In this document: positions 1-9,098 of the stretch, one piece after another
How positions within the stretch are numbered: the first letter of the stretch is position 1
Layout of the letters: every line of letters begins with the position of its first letter
Source: Tritrichomonas musculus
Taxonomy: Eukaryota; Parabasalia; Tritrichomonadida; Tritrichomonadidae
Length of the DNA: 64,000 nt
Direction: 5' to 3'
Assembly: GCA_039105265.1 (NCBI GenBank)
Contig: JAPFFF010000031.1
Coordinates: forward strand, 930,001-994,000
The notes under the pieces: generated by a model
What the model was told of the DNA's origin: nothing
Database searches by the model: none
The model's input: the letters and a program-made list of their open reading frames with translations, nothing else
Made by a program: the position numbers and the translations under genes

Positions 1-800
1 CATATGAAAATAATTCATTTGATTACTGCGAGCAAGGTCACACATGTGTGTATTAGTATTTCATTTCAATTTGATATCTGCCAGAAACAAAGACAAATAA
101 AAATAATAGCTACATGACTATTTTCTGGGCTTAATAGACATACTTTTGGCTACAAATCACTAAAAATGAAAAAAATTCTGATATAAAAAATAAGTTTTTT
201 TGCTAATATGATATTCAAATTAATGTACAGTGAATTGAGATTATGATCATGTAGAACACATCATCGATAAAAGTCTGTATTACCTCGAGCTTGCTGTATA
301 TATGAATGCTTTAATATAAAAAAAAAATGATTTTCAATAGATAAATGGTTATACGTTTATTGTTTTTTTACAAATTCTATTGATATATTTTGAATAGATA
401 AATGGCCTGCTGATTTTGTCCTTTTTGGAGTCTACCCAAAAAATTATATCAAACAAATGTTTATTTAAACAAGCAATGCATATTTTAATTTTATATGTCA
501 TATATAATAAGTTAATTGAATAGATAAAGCCAATAAACAAATAGGTGATTAGATATAAAAAAAAATCATAATAATATGATAGGCAAATAATTTGATATGA
601 TGAAGATATCTTCTATGATTGAACAAAGAATAGCATAATATAATATAATTAAATCATATTCATGGCTAATCAAATAATCATTTGACTTTCATTTAATAGA
701 AATATAGTATTTGTACTAATTTTTAATTAATCTTTGAATAGCTAATGACAAGTATCATTTAAGTTAAGAAAAAAGATATATGCATTTATTAATAATGTCA
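1..800. other. AT-rich intergenic DNA before the Tc1-like element
   Basis: No credible gene is seen on either strand; the only open frame is short, AT-driven and unlike any family I know. The phrase GAATAGATAAA recurs between about 385 and 530 and a variant sits near 340, which suggests a small degenerate repeat. The stretch ends at the left terminal repeat of the transposon. Confidence 0.5.
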
Positions 801-2189
801 TAAACTGGAATCAAAAACAGGATATCGAATTTGAGAGATATAAAATTTTTTTATAACAAATATTGATAAGTATTTCAAAATGTATTATCAAAAAGTGAAA
901 ATAATGATATCGAGATTTTGATGATCTCAAAAAGTTTTAAAATAAATAATTTTTTATTCAATTTTATGTCGAATTATTTCAATTTCATTCAAAACAATTC
1001 CATCTTTTTCTAATTGAGAAAATAAAAGATCTATTTCTTCATTTGTGACGTCATAATTGATTGTCTTTTGTAAATACTGATTAATGCATTTCCCATGATT
1101 TTCAAGACAAATGAAACACCTTCTTATAAAAGAATCATATAACTTATTAATTGTTTCAATTGAAATGGCATTCCAGGCGTATTTGATAGCATCTTTGAGC
1201 TCTTCTTTATTTTGTGGTGAATAAAAATTAATTGTTTTTTCCATAAGGGACCAAATCATTTCGATTATATTTAGGTCAGGTGAGTTTGGCGGCCAATTTA
1301 TCATAACGTCGCATATTTCACTTATTGAATCCATTGTATATTTTGCTGTATGTGGTGTTGCGCCGTCTTGCTGGAACAAAAAGTCCCCTTCAAAGAATGT
1401 TAACGCATCGAGTAAATAACTTTTTTCATATAGCATGTCAGTATAGTTTTCTTTATTTTCTGTTGTATCATAAATAAAAATAGATGGTTTATAATTTTTG
1501 CTTATCATTGCCCAAATCATTATTGTTGTCGGATATTTAACATGTGGTTTTATTGAATTTGGATTGTATTCTCCTCTGCGACGCCATAGCCATCTTTTAT
1601 CACTGCCTAAACTGAACCTTGATTCATCTGAAAAACCGATGTTTGGTAGCTCATCTTTGTGAAGCAAAATTGTATAACAAAAATCGATACGTTTTCTAAT
1701 TTGTATTTGAGTTAATGAAGGCTCTTTGATTGGAGGTAAGTATACAAATCCAGCTTCAGATCTCATTGAGTTAACTGTGTTTTCACTTATTGATATATTA
1801 AATGAGTTATGAATTTGCTCCTTTAAATCATGCGAAGATATATATGGATTTGCTAATGTTGCTTGAGTAATGAAACCAGAAACTTGAGGTGTTCTTTTTG
1901 TCGGCCTTCCAACTTTAGCTTGATCTGGAGGAGAACCTGTTTGCTTCAATGATGTGCGAATTTTTGAAACTGTATTTGGACTACATTTCATTATTGATAT
2001 AATTTCACTTGTAGAATAGTTCCATCCAAGCAATTTGGCAATTTGTTCGTTTCTTGTTAACCCCGAATTAAATAATTATCTGATTTGTTGTAAATCCATT
2101 TAATTATTTATGATAAAAAAAGGCCGTTTAATTGAATTCTATAAATTTCAATATTTATTTGGCGATATCCTATTTTTGATTCCAGTTTA
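801..2189 (-). mobile_element. Tc1-like DNA transposon (DD34E), near-complete
   Basis: The element is bounded by inverted terminal repeats of 27 nt at 801-827 and 2163-2189 that differ at one position; both begin TAAACTGGAATCAAAAA when read inward. The outermost TA is consistent with the TA target duplication of the Tc1/mariner superfamily. A single transposase frame on the minus strand fills the interior. Short non-coding margins lie inside each repeat. The close match between the two ends argues for a fairly recent insertion, but the transposase carries a premature stop near its start, so this copy is probably non-autonomous unless an internal start works. Confidence 0.9.
954..2099 (-). pseudogene. 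Tc1-like transposase, one premature stop at codon 8
   Basis: This enzyme family cuts and pastes its own element at TA dinucleotides. The only ATG in frame is at 2099, giving MDLQQIR followed by TAA at 2078-2076, then an uninterrupted 359-codon frame (from about 2033) to 954. Seen in the open part: N-terminal helix-turn-helix, a basic VGRPTKR segment at about residue 41, and catalytic D136 (FSDESRF), D223 (QQDGATPHTA) and E258 (SPDLNIIE). D223 and E258 are separated by 34 residues, the Tc1 spacing. The stop falls before the first DNA-binding helix; it is one base away from a CAA glutamine codon. There is no in-frame ATG between the stop and the HTH, so I call this copy inactivated. Confidence 0.85.
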
Positions 2190-2390
2190 ATATTATATAA
2201 AAAGTAATTTTTAGTTAAAATAGAATATTTATAAAGATATTATGATTTTAAATTATCAAAACCTCATATCAATTTAAAAATCTATTTATCTTTATAGATA
2301 TACATTTTTCTCAGCTATTTTTTATTTATTTAACAATTAATAAAAATATTTCACATTATTATATTTATTATCAATGCAAAATATTACTTC

Positions 2391-3644
2391 TTAATATAAT
2401 GGCGCAGCAAGTGCTACATCAAATGGCTCCGTTATATGACTAGAGTGCGACGATAGAATTATGACTCTAATGTTATTAGAGTAAAGGATTTCAATAGCTG
2501 TAAAATTTAGCCTGGACTTGTGTCCATATAAAAATAAGAAGTGCAGGGATTCTTTTATAGAATCCCCATAAATACTTCTAAGAGCTAAACACTGTTTTGA
2601 TATTTCTGCTGCAAAATAAATTGACCAAATTGTAAATATTCGTGATTTGAATTCCGTCAATTCATCCAGAAGATTAAGGATTAATGGTAAAATGATAAAA
2701 GGAGGTAATGCTTCACCTGCTGCGCTAGAAGTGCAACACATTGTAATATGTCCAACTGAACGTTCTTCCAAGACGAGGGGATATTTTCCTTCAGGGACCA
2801 CAATCTTCCCTCTCTTATTTGTACAACATGAAGTTTCATCCATGTTGTACAAAAAAATGAGGGATTTGATGGATGGTCACCTGAAGGAAATGGTAAAACT
2901 TTTCTAGCACTATTTTAGTGCAATGTTTTTTCCTTAGCTGTTCCAGAGATTGTGCATTTAACAGCCTTAATCCATGACTTGTGCAGAATTCTGTGAACCA
3001 TTGTGAAGATATTAGCGTGCTAGAAAATCTTTCAAAAGCAATTGTTGCAAGAATTGGACATCCAATTTCTTGTGCAAGCACATAATACCGACAGCTCGTT
3101 CTGCTAAAAGTTCTTCCAGTGTATAAACTGCCTGAGATGTATATAGGCAATTGAAATCAGTTGCTTGTTGGAGACATTGAGCCTTAAAAGCTCCGACAAT
3201 AATATCTGGGACAAGTGGTATTGGATCAGCTGGTAAATTATGATTATCTAAATGGGATCCTAAAATGAGAAACCGTTTTGTCGCCCTACTGATCTATAAC
3301 CTTTTTTCTTTTTTTCTTTAAGAATCTTTTTTTGAAATCCAGAGAAAAATTTATTTTCATTTTCATTTTCATCCAGATTTAATGTTTCAACATCATCATT
3401 ACTTCCTACTAATGATGATGAAGAAACATTATTGGGGGATTTGAATTGTTTCAGCTGCTGGAGGAGGATGTAAGGTGCTGATAAATAAATTACCATCAAA
3501 GTTTTGTGGCATGGTGTTTGTCGTCTGAGTGTTTAAAGCACCATACGGAGCAAGAAATGATTGAAATGCTCCTTGAGGTGATACTACCGAAGACGGAGCA
3601 CTTTTCTGTTGTATTGTGTTTGACATCTGAGTGTTGGGCCTCAT
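2391..3644 (-). pseudogene. Broken pogo/CENP-B-type DDE transposase
   Basis: Pieces of one transposase are spread over at least two frames on the minus strand. The upstream piece (3150-2836) carries a CENP-B/Tc5-type DNA-binding segment, recognisable from ...WFTEFCTSHGLRLLNAQSLEQLRKK split over its length. The downstream piece (2852-2391) carries the DDE_1 core: YNMDETSC (first Asp), a LPPFIILP strand, a degraded FLYGHKSRLN block where the usual second Asp is expected, and HSSHITEPFDVALAAPLY like the family's HTTHxLQPLDV. The pieces overlap at a 7-base A run (2851-2857), pointing to a single-base frameshift. Ser/Asn-rich frames at 3260-3644 may be the remaining N-terminal region. No terminal repeats were found. 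Confidence 0.7.
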
Positions 3645-3873
3645 TATTCTTTTGGGAATATCTATATATTAGTCTGTAGTTTTATTAAATGAAGTGAAGT
3701 TAAAACGGTTTTAAAAAGGCGCCAATTTTTTTCAGAAAAAATTGAAGTATAAAATGATTTTAATTTAAAGAGAGCACTGTAAGCCAAAATATAAACCATT
3801 CAAAATTGTGAGAAGGGTGAAAAATACTTTATCATATTTTATTAATAATAAAAATAATTTTTAAATTGAAGCA
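3645..3873. other. Intergenic, AT-rich
   Basis: No gene is seen. A GGCGCCAATTTTTTT string near 3718 resembles the GGCGCTATG / ATTGGCGC words inside the adjacent palindromic element and may be a degraded copy of it. Confidence 0.35.
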
Positions 3874-4728
3874 TAAATCTACAGTTTTAATATCTGTTTG
3901 ATCTTTCTGTTTAATATTGAGATATATATATTTTAAAATTTATGCAAATTTTTTTTCTGAAAAAGTTGATAATTTCATTCAAAAAATATCTGTTTTATTA
4001 AAATGATTTATAATTCGATAATTATGAATACGATTATTATGAAATTATAATAAAGTAATTATATCATGTTAATGAATAAGTGTACAAAATATTATAAGAA
4101 AATTGGCGCTATGTTTTTAGTAAAAGACATCTTAATTTAAAATGATTGTATAATATTCGTTCAAACCAATATAAATGATTATTTTAATTAGCTACAAAAT
4201 GATGGCAATTGAATGTATATATATGCATGAGAATTGAAACAATTAACACATAATTGTTTTATATATTCATATCAATAATGATATTTTTTTAGAGGCATTT
4301 AAATTTCGTTTAAATATAAAATAAATACGAAAATAACTAATATGGCCATATTATCATTGCGTTTTTTTTTTAAATTAGCTAATGAATTATAAAAAAAAAC
4401 AATTATATTCAATTATTAATCGTTAATCAGAATAATTTGTCCTCAACCAATAAAACTCTATCAATTTGAAATGTTATTTTTCTAAAAACATAGCGCCAAT
4501 TTTCTTATAATATTTTGTACACTTATTCATTAACATGATATAATTACTTTATTATAATTTCATAATAATCGTATTCATAATTATCGAATTATAAATCATT
4601 TTAATAAAACAGATATTTTTTGAATGAAATTATCAACTTTTTCAGAAAAAAAAATTACATAAATTTTAAAATATATATATCTCAATATTAAACAGAAAGA
4701 TCAAACAGATATTAAAAATATAGATTTA
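3874..4728. mobile_element. Palindromic element with ~245-bp inverted arms
   Basis: Bases 3874-4120 and 4482-4728 are near-perfect reverse complements. Outer ends read TAAATCT...AGATTTA; inner ends read ATTGGCGCTATGTTTTTAG and its complement. The arms enclose about 360 bp of AT-rich sequence with no coding potential I can see. A terminal TA on each side would fit insertion of a Tc1/mariner-type non-autonomous element, but I cannot separate that from a foldback element. Transcription through it would give a very long hairpin RNA. Confidence 0.8.
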
Positions 4729-4810
4729 TTGTTGGAGCAATAATATATTAATATCAATTATATTTCAAATAAAAGAAATTTATTTGGCTTGCAGTGGTCT
4801 ATTTAAAGTT

Positions 4811-5030
4811 ATACTCGTTCGTAAAGAACTCAAATGATTTTTGAGAATCTATAATTTTGAACACAATATTGTGCTCCGTCTTAAAAAAAGTCTATTCAAC
4901 GAAGAGAATCTTTAAGCTTTAACTCGATTTTATGCTGGGTCTTAACAAAACTCTAGTGAAAGATGTGAATCTATAGACTTGACCACGAGTTTGTTCTCAA
5001 TCGCAAAAGAACTCTAATGAAGGATACCAG
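4811..5030. repeat. Degenerate ~60-bp tandem repeat, about 3.5 copies
   Basis: Four successive blocks share the scheme: a word like CTCG/CACG, then GGTCTTA or similar, A-rich, then AACTCTAnTGAA, then GAATCTATA..TTGA. Block lengths are about 50, 62, 60 and 45 bp, so copies have drifted. It starts about 80 bp beyond the right arm of the palindromic element. No protein frame runs through it on either strand. Confidence 0.6.
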
Positions 5031-5274
5031 GTTATTATATAATTACAATGGAGCTTAAAACATGCTAGGCTTTAAAAAAACTATAACAATAACAGTAATA
5101 AAATATATCAAAAAGTTCTTTGTTTTAAATAATAATACAATTTTTACATTTTTTATATTTCTTAATTATAAGAGTTAAAAATGTAAATTAATTTTAAATA
5201 TAAACTAATAATATATTTATTAACTAATTTGATTATTAATAAGCACATATAATGCATATTTATTAATAAATAAT

Positions 5275-5495
5275 TAGACCTCTTAGTTAAGAAAAGTGGC
5301 CGTTAATTTATTTGTCTCAAAGTTCGTTATAATTCTATCTAATTTTGTTATCTCCTCTTAAACTTTGTTAGGATTTTGAAAGAAAAATAAAATTTTTAAT
5401 TTGTAAGAAGCATTCAAAACATAAGGAAGTTTGAAATAAAATAACGAACTTTGAGATAAATAAATTAACGGCCACCTTTCTTAACTAGAGGTCTA
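5275..5495. mobile_element. MITE-like element, 221 bp, ~53-bp terminal inverted repeats
   Basis: The left arm begins TAGACCTCTTAGTTAAG (5275 on) and the right arm ends with its complement GAGGTCTA (5495). The arms match over about 53 bp with a few differences, including the words GTGGCCGTTAATTTATTT and TCTCAAAGTTCGTTAT. The TA at each end fits a Tc1/mariner-type target duplication. The centre of about 110 bp is non-coding. This looks like a miniature, non-autonomous transposon. Confidence 0.8.
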
Positions 5496-5639
5496 TTATA
5501 TTTCTATTGAAATTATAAAAATACAGAAGTAAAGTTTTTTATGCTCACAAAAATATATTAAATTCATATCTTGAAAATGGAGGCACAAAAAATTATACAA
5601 ATCATTATATAATCTAATTATAAAATATCTAAAAATATA

Positions 5640-6455
5640 AATTGTTTTATTTAGAATTTTATCGACGAATTCCCTACATGAATATCTCAACAAGCATTAA
5701 AATGTTCAAGGTTTTAATAATGAGTAAATTGATTTCTGGAAATTTACATCAAATCCAACAACCAATTATTTGCAAAAGGTTTCTCCAGCATCTTTCAGAG
5801 AAATCCATGAAAAGTTTCAAATTTGACTTCAAAGTATATGTAAAGATTGATCACAAACTTCAAAAAGATTACATTGAAACCTCCATGATTATTTATCAGA
5901 GGTAGATTGTTAAATACTGTTCGTAGCATTAAGGTTCAACAAAAAGCATTGGAGTTAATTAAAAGATGACATAATACAATAAAGGAACTGATTCAAATTC
6001 CTCATGAAGAGTTGGCAAACAAGATAATTGAAGAAGCCCAACTTTTATCACTACCTTATAGATCAGGGTAGCAAAAGCCAAAGAGATAGAATGTGATAGA
6101 ATTAGAGCAGTCAATCCTAATATATTTTCCAATTGGTTAATATTTTTTTAAAGCAGTGTTCAAAAGATACCATTTAATATATTATGCAGATGAAACATTC
6201 CTCAATTTCAAAAGAGATTTCCCATCATTAAAAATGTTCCAAAAAACTTGCCTGGATTTGAAGATCATGCAGTTTTTACAGCTTCGAAAAAAGGATAGAT
6301 TTCTTCGCAAATATGGGAAGTTTGGATAGGTTTCTCTCCATTTGCCCGGTGATTACGATATTAAACTAATATTTCTTCCACCTTACTAACTTATTACAGC
6401 AATCTGTGTAGGAATTATATGCTCTCTCATAATGTATATCAGAGAATTCAAGAAT
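5640..6455 (+). pseudogene. Degraded DDE transposase relic
   Basis: Broken frames on the plus strand read like a decayed pogo/Tigger-type transposase. In order I see a helical N-terminal piece (5642-5905), then ALELIKR..HNTIKELIQIPHEEL, then YADETFLNFK near 6180 (a DET motif as in the first catalytic Asp), FEDHAVFTASKKG.ISSQIWEVW near 6260-6330, and LPPY near 6380. Stops and frame changes separate these pieces. Order and spacing match the DDE_1 family, but residue-level similarity is weak, so family assignment is tentative. No terminal repeats were found. Confidence 0.5.
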
Positions 6456-6589
6456 AAATCTTTTTCATAATTTTCTTATGATTTTTTTTTTCGTTATACA
6501 TTCTTGAATATAAATTATTCATCAGCAAAATCATAAGTTGAGGTAATTAATTCTTCTTCCTCTGACATAAAAAGTTATTCAACTTATAT

Positions 6590-7060
6590 TATGGAAGTCA
6601 ATATCCTTCTCTTTTTGCAAAAATTCATCTTCATCTAGAAATGTTTTAGGTGACATAGTCCTTTGAATATAATACTCCAAGGTATCAAGATATTTCTTGC
6701 ATCCTTGTAATGTTTTATCTAATGCTTCTTTTTAAGGCATACCTTGTCTCATATAGTTAGATGTAGTCTGCTGCCAAGTGGAATCCATACATAAAAGCGA
6801 AGCCAAATGACTTTCTCATCATTGGTCATGATAAATTTTTTGGTTAGTGCAATTTTGAGTTCATTTTCATCTTCATATTAATATTCACCCAGTTTTTTTG
6901 TAACTGTGCCAAAAAAGAGAGAGTCCTTAAGAGCAATATCAGGAATATGAGTATGATGTAGAATAAAACGAAGTCAAAATGATTTGTATACTCACACAAA
7001 GTTAAATATAAAACCATATGGTTCTTTTTTCAAAGTTATCTAATGTAATTACTCAATTTA
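6590..7060 (-). pseudogene. Unidentified coding relic, possibly transposase 3' end
   Basis: On the minus strand a broken frame contains HIPDIALKDSLFFGTVTKKL, then GEY and an acidic-basic helix (EDENELKIALTKKF), and further on EALDKTLQGCKKYLD-like segments in another frame. The P-D-x-A...LFFGxxxKKLGEY order is faintly like the C-terminal block of Tc1/IS630-type transposases. At least two stops and one frame change interrupt it. Assignment is weak. Confidence 0.3.
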
Positions 7061-7354
7061 CTATTTCAAAAGCATCGAAAATAATATTATATCCTGTTTT
7101 AAAATAATTATAAATGATTTTTGTTGTAGAATGGTTTGCATAATGACAGAGATTGCCCACAGTTTGCATAATTTTTGGAAAAATAGATATCATATATTTA
7201 AATCAACATAATGAAAAATATAAATATATGATATCTATAGTACATAAGCTAAGGATGTCTTCCTGACTTTCGCCCCATTCCATTGACTCACTTCCTTAAC
7301 TTCAATTCATTCATTCTACAAAAATTTACATTTTGACGCTATCGACTTATATTG
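7061..7354. other. Intergenic, target region of the mariner insertion
   Basis: No gene is seen. The mariner element has inserted here at a TA dinucleotide (7355-7356). Confidence 0.4.
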
Positions 7355-8636
7355 TATAGGTATGGGAAAAAGTCCGTGCGCGAGCATTTTTCTCATTGGT
7401 TCTTAGATATCATTAATACTTTTAATAATAAATATATAATTAAACATATATATTATAATATTATATAATTAAAAATTCTTTTTAGTTTGCACCCATCAAA
7501 ATATAATACAAAAAAAAATAAACGTATAATAAAAATAAACATACATCATTTTTTATGAATGAGAATTTGATTGAATACCGTGCAGTTTGCCACTTCTTAT
7601 GGAAGAAGAATTATATAAATAAAGATATATACTGTACAATATCTGACGTTTATGATGAAGAAGTTCCATCACTAAGGACCATACAGAAATGGACAAAAAA
7701 TATGAATGATGATAACTGGTCGATTTTTGATCGTCCAAGAGAAGGAAGACCAAAAAGAACAGAATTAAAACAAGAAATTCAAAATGTTTTATTATACAAC
7801 CCTTATGCATCAACTCAAAAAATTGCTGAAATAGTAAAAGCTGATCGAAAAACCGTTAAAAGAGTTTTAATTGATGAATTAAATATGTCAAAGGTCAATT
7901 TTAAATGGATACCTCATATACTAACTCAAGAAATCAAAGTTAAACGGATTGAAATATCAAAGGAATTGTTTGAATTTTTAACGAGTGCGAATGATCAAAA
8001 GTTACATAAGGTGTTAACACAAGATGAAACCTGGGTTTACTTTATAAACCCTAGAAATTCAATGTGGTTAGAAGCAGGACGACAAATTCCAGAAAAACCA
8101 AAACGAATGATTGGATCTAAAAAAGTGATGATCTCAGTAATATGGGGTATCACTGGAATTAAATCAATTACAATGCTCCCAATAGGAGAAAAATTTAATA
8201 AGAAGTTTTTTTCTCAAAGAGTACTAGGTGATTTAGCAAAAAGTATTACGACAAATGGATATTTTCTTCATATGGATAATGCTCGTCCACATTTAGCTTT
8301 TGAAAAATTGACTGAACTTGGCATAAAGAGATTAGAACATCCACCTTATTCACCAGATCTAGCACCATCAGACTTCTTTCTTTTTGGATATTTGAAAAAA
8401 TTACTCGAAGGTCAAGAATTTGAAGACGAAAATCAACTTTTTGAAAAGGTTACAGAAATTTTGAATGATATTCCAAAATCTATCTTTAAATCGGCATATG
8501 ATGAATGGATGAACAGACTAATGATATGCATCGAAACTAAAGGTAATTATATACATTAATAAATAATCTAAATTTATTTAACCTTTATTTTTTATTTAAA
8601 AAAATGCTCGCGCACGGACTTTTTCCCATACCTATA
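7355..8636 (+). mobile_element. Mariner transposon with perfect 37-bp terminal repeats
   Basis: The two ends (7355-7391 and 8600-8636) are exact reverse complements over 37 bp, beginning TATAGGTATGGGAAAAAGTC. The outermost TA is the expected target-site duplication. The interior holds one intact transposase gene. Perfect termini plus an undamaged frame point to a recent insertion of a potentially autonomous copy, unlike every other transposon in this window. Mariners of this type are known to be abundant in trichomonads. Confidence 0.95.
7555..8559 (+). CDS. Mariner transposase (DD31D spacing)
   Basis: The protein (334 aa) excises and reinserts the surrounding element. The N-terminal ~110 residues hold paired helix-turn-helix DNA-binding segments with SLRTIQKWTKN and a GRPKR linker at 64-68. 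The mariner signature WIPHILT is at 118-124 (family WVPHxLT). Catalytic acids are D157 (TQDETW), D241 (HMDNARPH) and D273 (YSPDLAPSD). The second and third acids are 31 residues apart, three fewer than the classic mariner DD34D; the shortening lies between NARPH and the HPPYSPD motif. The frame is intact, starts at the first ATG, and lies about 160 bp inside the left terminal repeat. All catalytic residues are present, so the enzyme could be active. Confidence 0.95.
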   Translation: MNENLIEYRAVCHFLWKKNYINKDIYCTISDVYDEEVPSLRTIQKWTKNMNDDNWSIFDRPREGRPKRTELKQEIQNVLLYNPYASTQKIAEIVKADRKTVKRVLIDELNMSKVNFKWIPHILTQEIKVKRIEISKELFEFLTSANDQKLHKVLTQDETWVYFINPRNSMWLEAGRQIPEKPKRMIGSKKVMISVIWGITGIKSITMLPIGEKFNKKFFSQRVLGDLAKSITTNGYFLHMDNARPHLAFEKLTELGIKRLEHPPYSPDLAPSDFFLFGYLKKLLEGQEFEDENQLFEKVTEILNDIPKSIFKSAYDEWMNRLMICIETKGNYIH

Positions 8637-9098
8637 TATACTGGAACACAATCATAATATCAAAATAACTTACTCAGGGAAGTAGAGATTTGGGTTGAAA
8701 TTCCATCCCCAAAAAATAATTCAATAGCCATAATTGTGTCCAATTAAATCACACACTAAATAATAATAAAATTTTGCTCTATTTTTATCCTTATTAATAG
8801 GTTTTTCGAAATTTAGTTTTATAGTTAAAGCCGATTAAATTGCATATTAACCTCTTTTCAAACTTAGTAACTTAGATTTTCAGTCTTAGACTCCATGTCC
8901 TTCAACTAAAGCCAAACTGTATTTTGCATAACATCATAAATTTCACTGAGTCTTCTCAAAAAATTGAATATAAATAGAAATTTCTTTATTCAATACATAA
9001 ATTGTAAAAATATTAATTTATTTTACCAATAAAAAAGCACCTCAATCCTAAAATATAAAAATAAATAAGAAACAACAACAAAATCATATAAAAACTAT
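8637..9098. other. Intergenic between mariner and SCYL2-like gene
   Basis: AT-rich with no convincing coding frame; it contains the 3' flank of the minus-strand SCYL2-like gene. Confidence 0.4.

Noticed and set aside
349-540. 63-codon minus-strand frame near the window start
   Set aside because: Composition is what AT-rich noise gives (Ile, Lys, Tyr), with no start context and no motif.
4021-4122. Arm of the palindrome as a promoter or origin
   Set aside because: Only the inverted symmetry is visible; nothing ties it to transcription or replication.
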